Shown here: piece by piece, positions 18,655 to 27,984 of the stretch
Layout: every line of letters starts with the position of its first letter
Position numbering within the stretch: position 1 is the first letter of the stretch
Origin: VAZQ01 sp035693615
GTDB taxonomy: Bacteria; Pseudomonadota; Alphaproteobacteria; Rhizobiales; Xanthobacteraceae
NCBI GenBank assembly: GCA_035693615.1
Contig: DASSGH010000157.1
Span: 62,001-126,000 of the forward strand
Direction: 5' to 3'
Length of the DNA: 64,000 nt
Made by a program: the position numbers and the translations under genes
The notes under the pieces: model-generated
The model's database searches: none
The model's input: the letters and a program-made list of their open reading frames with translations, nothing else
Told to the model about the DNA's origin: nothing

Positions 18655-19766
18655 CGGTTGCGCCTTCGGCCGCCGCGGGCCGGCGAAGGCTCATCATCAG
18701 GCGCGTCCTCGTCATCACCGCTCTCGGGTGCATCGCTTTTGCTCACCCAATGGCGCAACGTCATCATGCTGCGCAGAAACTCGCGGCCGCGCATGGCGGG
18801 ATAGCCAAACCATTTTTCGCCCGCCGGCACGTCGGACATCACGCCGCTCCTCGCTCCGATCATCGCCCCTTCGCCGATGCGCACATTGTCCGCGAGCCCA
18901 ACCTGCCCGGCCAAGACGACCCGGTCCTCGATAACGACGCTTCCGGAGATGCCGCACTGCGAGACGATGATGCAATGGCGGCCGATCGTCACATTGTGTC
19001 CGATCTGCACCAGGTTGTCGATCTTGGTGCCTTCGCCGATGACGGTGTCGCGGATGCCGCCGCGGTCAATGGTCGTGCCGGCGCCGATCTCCACGTCATC
19101 CTGAATGATGACGCGGCCGATCTGCAGCACCTTGCGGTGACCTCTCGCTCCCATCAAGTAGCCAAATCCATCCTGCCCGATGGCGCAACCCGGATGGACG
19201 ACCACGCGGTCGCCGATCAGGCTGTTCGTTATCGAGACGTTGGCGCCGATGGCGCAATGGCGGCCGATGCGCACGTTGGGTCCGATCGCAGCGCCGGCGT
19301 TGATCATCGTGCCCGTACCGATTTCGGCCCGCGGACCGATGACAGCGCCGGGATCGACGGTCACACCGTTCTCCATGCGTGCGCTGGGATGGACGAAAGC
19401 GCCAACCGCGATCCCTCCGGCCTCAAACAGGGAAGACGGGCGCAAGGCGTCGGGAAACAGTGCTCGCGCGATCTCGACGAAGGCGCGATACGGCTCGGCG
19501 ATGCAGAGCACGCTAACCCGTGCGGGAGCGCGACTGGCATACCGCTCGGTAGTCAAGCAAGCGCCCGCGACGCTGGTCGACAATTGCGACGCGTACTTTG
19601 CCTTGTCGAGAAATGCTAGATCGCTGGGGGCGGCCTGATCGAGCGCCGCAATCCCGGTGATGCGGCGGTCGAGATCAGCGCCGCCCCGCAGTTTGGCGCC
19701 GATGAGGGCGGCGATCTCGCGCACGCTGAGGCCGCGTCCCCGACTGAAGAAGAAGGGCTCGGTCAT
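18651..19766 (-). CDS. lpxD: UDP-3-O-(3-hydroxyacyl)glucosamine N-acyltransferase
   Basis: LpxD adds the second (amide-linked) hydroxyacyl chain to the lipid A precursor. The 371-residue protein has an N-terminal uridine-binding domain (LSVREIAALIGAKLRG), a hexapeptide-repeat beta helix from about residue 115 to 320, and the catalytic His in NLVQIGHNVTIG. The C-terminus carries an acidic then basic tail (EDAPDDEPSPARGGRRRNR) beyond the usual helix, which is likely disordered. It begins 33 bp after the bamA stop and overlaps fabZ by four bases. Confidence 0.96.
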   Translation of the reverse strand: MTEPFFFSRGRGLSVREIAALIGAKLRGGADLDRRITGIAALDQAAPSDLAFLDKAKYASQLSTSVAGACLTTERYASRAPARVSVLCIAEPYRAFVEIARALFPDALRPSSLFEAGGIAVGAFVHPSARMENGVTVDPGAVIGPRAEIGTGTMINAGAAIGPNVRIGRHCAIGANVSITNSLIGDRVVVHPGCAIGQDGFGYLMGARGHRKVLQIGRVIIQDDVEIGAGTTIDRGGIRDTVIGEGTKIDNLVQIGHNVTIGRHCIIVSQCGISGSVVIEDRVVLAGQVGLADNVRIGEGAMIGARSGVMSDVPAGEKWFGYPAMRGREFLRSMMTLRHWVSKSDAPESGDDEDAPDDEPSPARGGRRRNR

Positions 19767-19799
19767 GCCGGTGCCACCCGCCGCATCCGCAGGCGGGGA

Positions 19800-22346
19800 T
19801 CAGAATTTCGTGCCGCCGCCGAAACGGAACTGTTGAACGCGGTCGTAGGGCTCTTTCGTGAGCGGGAATGCATAGTCGAACCGCAGCGGCCCGAACGGCG
19901 ATTCCCAAATGAGCCCGATGCCGACTGAGCTACGGACGTGCATCGCATTATCAACTGGACACGGCGTCGCGTTCGCGATGCCCGGCCCATAGGTCGGGCA
20001 GAAATTCCCGGAGATGACTTCGCCGGTCGCCGGGAAGACCGTCGGGCCGGTATAATTCCATAGCGAGCCGGCATCGGCGAAAGCGGCGACCTTGATTCCC
20101 GCATCCTTGGGCAGGAAATAAAGCGGGGTCTGCAGCTCGAAACTGGCGCCCCAGTAGTAGGTGCCGCCGAGCGCATCTCCCAGAATACCGGTGAACGGAT
20201 ACTGCGTCAGGTCGCGTGGACCAATTCCCGCTGGCGCGAAGCCGCGCACCAAATTGGGTCCCATCTGGAAATGGTCCAGCATGCGCAGATCTCCGCCCAT
20301 CCCTGCGACCTGCCCACCTTGCAGATGCAAGAGGCCGACAATGTCGGGGAGAACCTCACGGTAGCTGTAGAGGTCGCCGGTGGTGCGGAAGAACCTTACG
20401 TCACCGCCGACGCCGGCGAAGTCCTGCCTGACCTCCGCCAGCAGGCCCGACGTGGGGTTCCTGTTGTTGTCAAGCGTGTTGTGCGTGAGCGTGTAACCGA
20501 CGAGCGAGGTGAGAACCGGGCCGTTCGCCACGGCACTTTTTACCGCAAGCGAGGCCTCGCCGTCCACATAGCAGTTCGCGAGACCGCTAAATCCGAGCGG
20601 CGGGGTAAGAGCCGGCGTCGTGCCGATCTTGTCCGGGGTTGGGAAGGTATTCACGAAATCCGGATTGATGTTGTTACAGTTCATCAATTGCGGGGTCAGC
20701 GTGATCTTCTGCTGATAAATCGAATAGCGCAGCTGCAGCGAGAGATCCTCGCGCAGCGCGAACCCGAGCCGGGTGCCGGCGCCGTACGTCTCCGTCTCGT
20801 ACGACACATAGCTCGTTGGCAGCTGCTGCTTGTAGAATAGGTCGATGCCCATGGCCACGCGATAGCCGAGGAAGTAAGGATCCACATAGGAAACCGTCGC
20901 ACCCTTGGTGTATTGGCCGTATTGCACGCCGATCTTTCCATAGAGCCCGCGGCCGAGCAGGTTGCGTTCGGCAACGCTGACCTCGCCGATGAATCCGTCT
21001 GCTGTCGAATAACCGCCGGAAACCGAGAATTCGCCGGTCGCCTGTTCCTCGACATCGACATTGAGAACGACTCGGTCGGGAGCCGAGCCTGGGTCGGTCG
21101 ATATCTTCACGGATTTGAAAAAGCTGAGGTTCTTCAGGCGCCGCTCGGCCCGATTGACGAGCGCGCGATTGTAGGCATCGCCTTCCGCCACGTCGAACTC
21201 GCGCCGGATCACGTAATCGCGGGTTCGGGTATTGCCGCGGATATTGATGCGTTCGATGTAGACGCGCTGTCCTTCCGACACCGTGAAGGTGAGATTGACG
21301 GTCCGGGTGGCCGCATCGCGCGTCGCGCTTGGGCGCACCGTCGCAAAGGCAAACCCCTGCCTCGAGGCTTCGATGGTCATGTCCTCGACCGTCTTTTCCA
21401 CCGCCTCGGCATTGTAAACGTCGCCGGGATAGGCTCGCAGCTTCACCCGCAGCAACGCAGGGTCGAGCGCGCGAATCGTGGACTGCACGTCGACCGATCC
21501 GACGCGATACTGCTCGCCCTCTTCGATGGTGAAGCTGATCACGAAACCCCTGCGGTCCGGATCGTATTCCGCAACCGCAGAAAGGATGCGCACGTCGATA
21601 AAGCCGTGCTTGAGATAGAATCGACGCAGTAACTCGCGATCGGCCTCGATCCGGTCCGGATCGTAAATGTCGCCGGTCTGCAGGAAGGCCAGCAGAGGTC
21701 CGGTCTCGGAGGTCTTGATCACGTCCTTGAGCCTGTAGGACGAATAGAAGCGATTGCCGATAAATTGGATGAGCTTGACCCCGGTCTTTGCGCCTTCAGC
21801 GATTTCGAAGACCAGATCGACGCGATTGTTCGGGAGCTCGATGATCTTGGGTTCGACGGTCACGTCGAAACGGCCGCTGCGGCGATAGACCTCGACGATG
21901 CGCGCCGTGTCCGCCTGCACGACGGGACGAGAGAGCGTCCCGCGCTCTTTGGACTGGATTTCGCTTTTCAGCTGTTCATCCTTGACCTTCTTGTTGCCCT
22001 CAAACGCGATGCGGTTGATCACCGGATTTTCGACCACGGTGATGACCAAGCGTCCGCCTTGAATCGTCGGCCGGACGTCTTGGAACAGACCTGTGGAAAT
22101 GAGGGCCTTCACGCCTTCGTCGATTTGGAAGGCGTCCAGTTGGCCGCCTGGTCCCGGCCGGAAATAGGAGCGGATGGTCTCGGCCTCGACCCGCTGATTA
22201 CCTTGGACGATGATCGAGCCGACGGCGGGCCCCTGAGCATAGGCAAGCCGCGCCGTGAACGGCGCGACGCCAGCACTCAATAAGGTCCCCGCGAGGACAA
22301 GGCAGAAGATGCCTAGCCCCCGAACAAGCCAGCTACGAAGTTTCAT
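19800..22346 (-). CDS. bamA: Outer membrane protein assembly factor BamA
   Basis: BamA folds and inserts beta-barrel proteins into the outer membrane. The 848-residue precursor starts MKLRSWLVRGLGIF with a signal peptide ending near AYA/QG. Five POTRA domains follow to about residue 430 (the first opens GSIIVQGNQRVEAETIRSYF). The rest is the Omp85 barrel, with the family motif LVRGFAPAGIGPRDLTQYP and a C-terminal Phe (RFGGGTKF), the usual barrel signal. A longer frame from 22439 adds non-conserved residues. It sits between rseP and lpxD. No skp gene is between bamA and lpxD here. Confidence 0.96.
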   Translation of the reverse strand: MKLRSWLVRGLGIFCLVLAGTLLSAGVAPFTARLAYAQGPAVGSIIVQGNQRVEAETIRSYFRPGPGGQLDAFQIDEGVKALISTGLFQDVRPTIQGGRLVITVVENPVINRIAFEGNKKVKDEQLKSEIQSKERGTLSRPVVQADTARIVEVYRRSGRFDVTVEPKIIELPNNRVDLVFEIAEGAKTGVKLIQFIGNRFYSSYRLKDVIKTSETGPLLAFLQTGDIYDPDRIEADRELLRRFYLKHGFIDVRILSAVAEYDPDRRGFVISFTIEEGEQYRVGSVDVQSTIRALDPALLRVKLRAYPGDVYNAEAVEKTVEDMTIEASRQGFAFATVRPSATRDAATRTVNLTFTVSEGQRVYIERINIRGNTRTRDYVIRREFDVAEGDAYNRALVNRAERRLKNLSFFKSVKISTDPGSAPDRVVLNVDVEEQATGEFSVSGGYSTADGFIGEVSVAERNLLGRGLYGKIGVQYGQYTKGATVSYVDPYFLGYRVAMGIDLFYKQQLPTSYVSYETETYGAGTRLGFALREDLSLQLRYSIYQQKITLTPQLMNCNNINPDFVNTFPTPDKIGTTPALTPPLGFSGLANCYVDGEASLAVKSAVANGPVLTSLVGYTLTHNTLDNNRNPTSGLLAEVRQDFAGVGGDVRFFRTTGDLYSYREVLPDIVGLLHLQGGQVAGMGGDLRMLDHFQMGPNLVRGFAPAGIGPRDLTQYPFTGILGDALGGTYYWGASFELQTPLYFLPKDAGIKVAAFADAGSLWNYTGPTVFPATGEVISGNFCPTYGPGIANATPCPVDNAMHVRSSVGIGLIWESPFGPLRFDYAFPLTKEPYDRVQQFRFGGGTKF

Positions 22347-22530
22347 CCCCCACACGCCCTTTGTCGTTCCCCTCTGGCAACCGCAAACTCGGGTGCCGCA
22401 CGAGAAAGGTCGTCCGTAACCCCCCGACCGCCCGTGCACCAGCCTCTACGCCCGTACAGACTTTAGCTGTTGTGCAGCCAATACTCCCCCTGGCCCTTGC
22501 TCCCCTTACTCCCGAAAAGTTGCAGCCTCC

Positions 22531-23694
22531 CTACGACGCCGTCCATTGGGCGGCGAGGTGAAGGAGATCGTTATAGGTTGCAAAGATCATCAACATCACA
22601 ACGATCGCGAGCCCTATGCGGAACCCCACCTCCTGGGCGCGCTCCGACAGCGGTCTGCCCCTGGCTGCTTCGATGCCGTAGAACAAGAGATGACCGCCAT
22701 CGAGCAGTGGGACCGGGAACAGATTAAGCAAGCCGATCGAGACCGACAGCACCGCCGCGAGGCTAAACAAGGAGGGAAGGCCTTCCGTGGCCACTTGCCC
22801 GGAGACCTGAGCGATCCGAATCGGGCCTCCGAGCTGGTCCGCCGCCTCGCGACCCGAGATGACCCCGCCGATGTACGACAGCGTCCGCTCAACGACGAAC
22901 CACGTTCTCTGTACCCCGAGCTCAAACGCTTTGACGGGTCCGACCGGTCGGAAATGAGTATCCTCCGGCGAGGACGAGCGGGTAATGCCGAGGACACCGA
23001 TGCGATGCACATTGCCGAATCGATCCTTGGATTCGCGCAGCGTCGGAGTGGCCTTGAGCGCGACCTTGAGGCCGCCGCGGTCAACCTCGAACTCCAGCGT
23101 CTCGCCCGCGCTGGTGCTCACGATCTGCTGCATGTCGGGGAAGCTCTCGATCGAGCGTCCGTTGATGGCCAACACCAGGTCGCCGGGCTTGAATCCGGCG
23201 GCTTCCGCCGCGCTGCCAGGCTGCACCGCGTCGACCCGCGGCGACGTGCTCGGTTTGCCAAAGACCATGAAGAGGGCGGCGAAAATCGCGATGGCAAGTA
23301 CGAAATTCGCCAGCGGGCCCGCTACCACAATTGCTGCCCGCCGCGCGACCGGCTGATGCACGAAGCTGTGCCGGCGCTCTTCCTCCGTCATGGCCGCAAG
23401 TGCCACTGGATCGGGAACGCTCGCGGCGTTCTCGTCACCGAAGAATTTTACATATCCGCCGAGCGGAATAGCAGAGACTTTCCAGCGGGTGTCATGGCGG
23501 TCATTGAAGCCGAAAAGCTCCGGGCCGAAGCCAATCGAGAAAACCAACACCCTGACCCCGCATCTACGGGCGACGAGGAAATGGCCGAGCTCGTGGAAGA
23601 ACACCACCAGCGTCAGGACGAATAGGAATGGCACGAGGTAGCCGACCACGCCGCCCCCGAGCGCGTTGATTCCAGACAGAAAATCGAAAGTCAT
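22531..23694 (-). CDS. rseP: Site-2 intramembrane zinc protease RseP
   Basis: RseP cleaves membrane-embedded anti-sigma factors and signal peptide remnants. The 387-residue protein has the zinc motif HELGH in VVFFHELGHFLVARRCG near residue 35, the third ligand region LNLFPVPLLDGGHLLFY near the C-terminus, and a PDZ domain in the middle (VQPGSAAEAAGFKPGDLVLA). At least four membrane segments are visible. The ATG at 23694 was preferred to the ORF start at 23739. Its place between dxr and bamA is conserved in proteobacteria. Confidence 0.95.
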   Translation of the reverse strand: MTFDFLSGINALGGGVVGYLVPFLFVLTLVVFFHELGHFLVARRCGVRVLVFSIGFGPELFGFNDRHDTRWKVSAIPLGGYVKFFGDENAASVPDPVALAAMTEEERRHSFVHQPVARRAAIVVAGPLANFVLAIAIFAALFMVFGKPSTSPRVDAVQPGSAAEAAGFKPGDLVLAINGRSIESFPDMQQIVSTSAGETLEFEVDRGGLKVALKATPTLRESKDRFGNVHRIGVLGITRSSSPEDTHFRPVGPVKAFELGVQRTWFVVERTLSYIGGVISGREAADQLGGPIRIAQVSGQVATEGLPSLFSLAAVLSVSIGLLNLFPVPLLDGGHLLFYGIEAARGRPLSERAQEVGFRIGLAIVVMLMIFATYNDLLHLAAQWTAS

Positions 23695-23742
23695 GAGTCC
23701 TTTTCCCCGCCCGTCCCGACCCAGTGGGGCGAACGCCAAGCT

Positions 23743-24966
23743 CTAGGGTGCCTTTGCGGCAATTTCGGGCAAAAGCGCGCGCGCCAACAATCTCGCATTA
23801 TGGTCAATAGATAGTGCTTCGTCGACGTTTTCGGGCTCCGCCGTCCAATTTTTGGCTACTGCGGCCTCCAACGTGGCCTCAACCAAGGCCGGTATGCCAG
23901 CAAAATTCAGCCGCCGCGCGAGAAACTCGGCAACAGCTACCTCATTAGCGGCATTGAGGATGGTGGGCAGCGCCCCACCCGCCTCCAGCGCGCGCCGGGC
24001 CAGGGTCAAGGCGGGAAACCGTGCCAGATCTGGCTCCTCGAAGGTCAAGGTCGCTGCGCGTGCCAGGTCGAGCCGGGGCGCCGGACCTGCCATGCGCTCG
24101 GGCCAAGCGAGGCAGTACGCGATCGGGATACGCATGTCGGGGCTCCCCAACTGCGCGATAAGCGAGCCGTCGCAAAACTCAACCAAGCTGTGAATGATGG
24201 ATTGGGGATGGACGAGGACGTCGATCTGCTCAGGCGCGAGCGCGAAGAGATGATGCGCCTCAATGAGTTCCAGGCCTTTGTTCATCAAGGTTGCGGAGTC
24301 AATCGTGATCTTCGCCCCCATCGACCAATTGGGGTGCTTGAGCGCCTGCTCCACGGTCGCCCTCTGCACCGCCTCGGCAGACGCGGTGCGGAATGGGCCG
24401 CCGGAGGCGGTGAGAATCACGCGCCGCACGTCCTCGCGCCGGCTTCCGCTCATGGCCTGAAAGAGCGCGTTATGCTCCGAATCGACAGGCAGCACGGTGG
24501 CGCCCGCCGCCGCCGCCCGGCGCATGAACAGCGCCCCCGCGCAGACCAGTGTTTCCTTGTTGGCGAGGGCGACGATCGCGCCGCGCTCGGCCGCTGCCAG
24601 CGTCGGTTTGAGCCCGGCGGCGCCGGTGATCGCGCCAATCACCCATTGCGCGGGGCGCTCGGCTGCTTCGAGCAAGCCGCTTTCTCCCGCCGCAGCCTTG
24701 ATTCCCGTTCCGGAGAGCGCGCTCTTGAGCTCCCCATAGGCCGCCGGATCCCCGATCGCGGCGAAACGTGCGCCCAGTTCACGCGCGACGGCGGCAAGCG
24801 CGGCCGCGTTCTTGTTGGCGCTCACCGCCTCGACGCGAAACCGTTCGCGCTGGCGCTTGAGCAGATCGATTGTGCTCGCCCCGACCGAACCGGTGGCGCC
24901 AAGGAGCGTTACCGTGCGCTCCGCCGGCGCTCGATTGACCGCAGCGCGCAGGATATCTCTCTTCAT
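23743..24966 (-). CDS. dxr: 1-deoxy-D-xylulose 5-phosphate reductoisomerase
   Basis: Dxr makes 2-C-methylerythritol 4-phosphate, the second step of the MEP isoprenoid pathway. The 407-residue protein has the NADPH fold LLGATGSVGASTIDLL near residue 21, the metal and substrate segment LPVDSEHNALFQAM, the flexible loop region ILTASGGPFRT, and HPNWSMGAKITIDSATLMNKGLE split across the catalytic domain. It starts 3 bp after the cdsA stop and precedes rseP by 48 bp. Undecaprenyl pyrophosphate made from this pathway by UppS, encoded two genes upstream, links the functions. Confidence 0.96.
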   Translation of the reverse strand: MKRDILRAAVNRAPAERTVTLLGATGSVGASTIDLLKRQRERFRVEAVSANKNAAALAAVARELGARFAAIGDPAAYGELKSALSGTGIKAAAGESGLLEAAERPAQWVIGAITGAAGLKPTLAAAERGAIVALANKETLVCAGALFMRRAAAAGATVLPVDSEHNALFQAMSGSRREDVRRVILTASGGPFRTASAEAVQRATVEQALKHPNWSMGAKITIDSATLMNKGLELIEAHHLFALAPEQIDVLVHPQSIIHSLVEFCDGSLIAQLGSPDMRIPIAYCLAWPERMAGPAPRLDLARAATLTFEEPDLARFPALTLARRALEAGGALPTILNAANEVAVAEFLARRLNFAGIPALVEATLEAAVAKNWTAEPENVDEALSIDHNARLLARALLPEIAAKAP

Positions 24967-24969
24967 AAC

Positions 24970-25821
24970 TCACCATACCAATAGGCCGCGGCCCGGGGCT
25001 TCGAAGCCGCCGCGCGCCAGTCCGATGATCGCCGCCACGACGCTGGCGGTCACGAAGCCGTCGAGACGGTCCATCAGCCCGCCGTGTCCGGGAATGAGAT
25101 GACTCGAATCCTTGGCATTGAACCGGCGCTTGAGGAAGGATTCGAAGAGGTCTCCCGCCTGCGCCAAGGCCGATAATAGGATGGCCAGCATGGCAAGGGC
25201 GAAGAATGATGTCAGCGCCGCCATTTTCGCGACAACGATTGCGGCGACCCCCGAAGCGACCAGGCCGCCAATCGCGCCTGCCCAGGTCTTGTTCGGGCTG
25301 ACCTGCGGCACGAGCTTAGGGCCGCCGAGGGCGCGCCCCACGAAATAGGCGGCGATATCCGTCGTCCACACGATGGCGAACAGAAATAGGATGGCAAGGA
25401 ATCCCTGCTCGCCATCGCTGCGAAGGACGATCGGCGCAATGGCGAGCGCGCCGGCGTAGGGGATTGCGCCCGCCACCCACATGCGCCGGTCGGCGAGCGT
25501 CAGCGAGGCCGCGCCGAGCGCTCCCATGGCCACGACGATGAGCGCCGGAAGAACATGTCCGGTGGCGACGAGGATCACGCCAAGCGCGAGGGACGCACCG
25601 CCAGCCAGCAGCACCGAGACCTGCTCGTTTCGCGCGACCATTGAGCTCCATTCCCACAGTATGCCAATAGCGGCCGCACCCCAAAACACGGCGAAAGGCC
25701 AGCCGCCGAGATAGGCAGTTCCGATCGCGAGCGGCACGAGCACCAACGCCGAGCACATCCGCAGCGCCAGCTCACTGCCGCGAAGCAAGCTGACGCGCAA
25801 TGGGTCGTCCGCCTCCGCCAC
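24970..25821 (-). CDS. cdsA: Phosphatidate cytidylyltransferase
   Basis: CdsA makes CDP-diacylglycerol, the branch point for phospholipids, at the inner membrane. The 283-residue protein is largely hydrophobic, with about seven membrane segments, and ends with the family signature around AQAGDLFESFLKRRFNAKD followed by HLIPGHGGLMDRLDG. The start is GTG (MAEADD). The uppS stop lies three bases upstream. Order uppS-cdsA-dxr-rseP-bamA matches most proteobacteria. Confidence 0.95.
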   Translation of the reverse strand: MAEADDPLRVSLLRGSELALRMCSALVLVPLAIGTAYLGGWPFAVFWGAAAIGILWEWSSMVARNEQVSVLLAGGASLALGVILVATGHVLPALIVVAMGALGAASLTLADRRMWVAGAIPYAGALAIAPIVLRSDGEQGFLAILFLFAIVWTTDIAAYFVGRALGGPKLVPQVSPNKTWAGAIGGLVASGVAAIVVAKMAALTSFFALAMLAILLSALAQAGDLFESFLKRRFNAKDSSHLIPGHGGLMDRLDGFVTASVVAAIIGLARGGFEAPGRGLLVW

Positions 25822-25824
25822 GGA

Positions 25825-26583
25825 CTAGGATCCGGTCTGAGCGACGAGACCACCGAAGCGGCGTTCGCGCCGGCGATACTCGATGATCGCGTCCTCGAGT
25901 GCCGTGCGGTCGAAATCCGGCCAATAGGCCGGCACGAACACGAGCTCGCTATAGGCCGCTTGCCACAGGAGGAAATTGGAAAGCCGTTGCTCGCCGCTGG
26001 TGCGGATAATGAGATCGGGGTCCGGCACGTCGGGCGCGTCGAGATAGCCCGCGAGCTTGTCGGCCGTCACCGCATTGAGCGCCAAATTCCCCGCCGCGAC
26101 CTGAGCCGCCATGCGGCGGGCCGCCCGCGCAATCTCCTGCCGGGCCCCGTAATTGAAGGCAACGACCAAAACCAGCCTGCTGTTATCCTTGGTCAGCTCC
26201 TCGGCTTCGTCGAGCAGCCGCCGGATGTCCGGATCGAGATCCTCTCGTTCGCCGATGACGCGCACGCGTACGCCGCGACGATGCAGATCGGCGAGATCGC
26301 GACGAATGAAGCGACGCAACAAGCCCATCAGCTCGAGAATTTCTGCGGGCGGGCGCGACCAATTCTCGGCGCTGAAGGAAAAAATGGTGAGAAAGCCTAT
26401 TCCGAGATCGCCGGCGGCACGCACAGTGCGGCGCAAAGCTTCGACCCCGCGTCGATGCCCTTCCCCGCGCGGCAGTCCGCGCGCGGCCGCCCAGCGTCCA
26501 TTGCCGTCCATGATGATGGCAACGTGCCGTGGTACGGCGAAATCGCCGATCTCGGCAGGGCGCAGCGGCGCGCTTTTCGACAT
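25825..26583 (-). CDS. uppS: Undecaprenyl pyrophosphate synthase
   Basis: UppS extends farnesyl-PP in cis to the C55 carrier used for peptidoglycan and O-antigen. The 252-residue protein carries HVAIIMDGNGRWAAARGLPR with the catalytic Asp, the FSFSAENWSRP segment, and the C-terminal DLIIRTSGEQRLSNFLLWQ and ELVFVPAYWPDF motifs. A GTG at 26598 overlaps the frr stop, but the ATG at 26583 has GAGG nine bases upstream and gives the usual N-terminus, so it was chosen. The substrate-chain length cannot be proved from sequence alone. Confidence 0.95.
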   Translation of the reverse strand: MSKSAPLRPAEIGDFAVPRHVAIIMDGNGRWAAARGLPRGEGHRRGVEALRRTVRAAGDLGIGFLTIFSFSAENWSRPPAEILELMGLLRRFIRRDLADLHRRGVRVRVIGEREDLDPDIRRLLDEAEELTKDNSRLVLVVAFNYGARQEIARAARRMAAQVAAGNLALNAVTADKLAGYLDAPDVPDPDLIIRTSGEQRLSNFLLWQAAYSELVFVPAYWPDFDRTALEDAIIEYRRRERRFGGLVAQTGS

Positions 26584-26594
26584 CCGCTTGAACC

Positions 26595-27158
26595 TCACAC
26601 CGTGAGGATTTCCTTTTCCTTGTTCGCCAACATCCGGTCGACCTCGGCGATGGCGTCATCCGTCGTTTTCTGCACCTGCTCGGACGAGCGCTTGCCGTCG
26701 TCTTCGCTGATCTTGTGATCCTTTTCGAGCCTCTTGAGCACGTCAAGCCCGTCGCGCCGGACGTGTCGCACGGCGACTCGCGCCGCCTCGGCGTATTTGT
26801 GCGCAACCTTGACCAGCTCCTTGCGCCGCTCCTCGTTGAGTTCAGGGATACGCAGTCGCAGCACCTGGCCTTCGGTCGAGGGACTGAGCCCGAGGTTGGA
26901 GCCGGCGATGGCCTTTTCCACCGCATGGACCATCGACTTGTCCCACACCTGGACGGAAATGAGCCGAGGCTCGGGCACGCTCACGGTAGCGACCTGATTG
27001 AGCGGCATGTGAGTGCCATAGGCCTCGACCTGTACGGGTTCAAGCAGGCTCGCCGAGGCGCGGCCGGTGCGCAGTCCGCCCAGCTCCTGCTTGAGCAGCT
27101 GGATTGCACCCTGCATGCGGCGTTTGAGCTCGTTAATGTCGTGCGTGGCGTTTGCCAT
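26595..27158 (-). CDS. frr: Ribosome recycling factor
   Basis: Frr splits post-termination ribosomes together with EF-G. The 187-residue form starting MANATHDINELKRRM has the normal length; the frame extends upstream to 27314 without homology. Visible landmarks are ELGGLRTGRASASLLEPV near residue 27, PLNQVATVSVPEPRLISVQ, and the C-terminal long helix with VRRDGLDVLKRLEKDHKIS and SSEQVQKTTDDAI. It follows pyrH by 49 bp and lies upstream of uppS in the same direction. Confidence 0.97.
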   Translation of the reverse strand: MANATHDINELKRRMQGAIQLLKQELGGLRTGRASASLLEPVQVEAYGTHMPLNQVATVSVPEPRLISVQVWDKSMVHAVEKAIAGSNLGLSPSTEGQVLRLRIPELNEERRKELVKVAHKYAEAARVAVRHVRRDGLDVLKRLEKDHKISEDDGKRSSEQVQKTTDDAIAEVDRMLANKEKEILTV

Positions 27159-27207
27159 GGCGTCCCTCGAACATTGGTCGATCCGCCGCGTGTGCGCCGG
27201 CACCGGG

Positions 27208-27924
27208 TCAATTGCCGACGATGGTGGAGCGCCCTTCCCCGCGCAGCACCGCAGCGATCGCTCCTTTTTCGCGGATCGAAAACACGATGATAGGCATCCG
27301 GTTCTCCCGAGCAAGCGCGAAGGCGGTGCTATCCATTACTTTCAGATTGCGCTCGAGCGCCTCCTGGTGTGTCAGGCGATCGTAGCGCTCGGCACCGCTG
27401 TCCTGCTTCGGATCGGCGCTGTAGACGCCGTTTACGTCGGTGGCCTTGAGCACGGCTTCCGCGCCGAGCTCCGCCGCGCGCAGCACGGCGGTGGTGTCGG
27501 TCGTGAAGAACGGATTGCCGGTTCCTCCCGCCAGCAGCACCACCCTTCCCTGCTCGATGTGGCGCAACGCGCGGCGCCGCTCGTATGTCTCGCAAACCTG
27601 CGGCATGCTCAACGCCGACATGGTGCGCGCCGGCAATCCCGCCCCTTCCATGGCGCTCTCGAGCGCGAGTGCATTCATCACGGTCGCGAGCATTCCCATC
27701 ATGTCGCCGGTGACGCGGGGGGTTCCTTTCGCCGACACGTGCACGCCGCGAAAGATATTACCTCCGCCCACCACCACCGCCATCGCCACGCCGTGCGCTC
27801 GCGCGGCCAAGAGATCAGCCGCGATACGCTCCAGCGTCGGCTGGTGGATGCCGAACCGGTCGGGCCCCATGAGCGCCTCGCCGGAGACTTTCACCACGAC
27901 GCGCCGGTAGACGGGTTTAGTCAT
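27208..27924 (-). CDS. pyrH: UMP kinase
   Basis: PyrH phosphorylates UMP to UDP and is the bacterial hexameric type, unrelated to eukaryotic UMP kinases. The 238-residue protein has RVVVKVSGEALMG at the N-terminus, the nucleotide loop VVVGGGNIFRG, and the C-terminal ATDVNGVYSADPK segment typical of the amino acid kinase family. It lies between tsf and frr as in most bacteria. Spacing to tsf is 60 bp. Confidence 0.97.
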   Translation of the reverse strand: MTKPVYRRVVVKVSGEALMGPDRFGIHQPTLERIAADLLAARAHGVAMAVVVGGGNIFRGVHVSAKGTPRVTGDMMGMLATVMNALALESAMEGAGLPARTMSALSMPQVCETYERRRALRHIEQGRVVLLAGGTGNPFFTTDTTAVLRAAELGAEAVLKATDVNGVYSADPKQDSGAERYDRLTHQEALERNLKVMDSTAFALARENRMPIIVFSIREKGAIAAVLRGEGRSTIVGN

Positions 27925-27984
27925 GGCAACTCCCGCGATTTACCGCCGGCAGACGGGCGGCGCGGTGATCGCTTCGCCTGACGT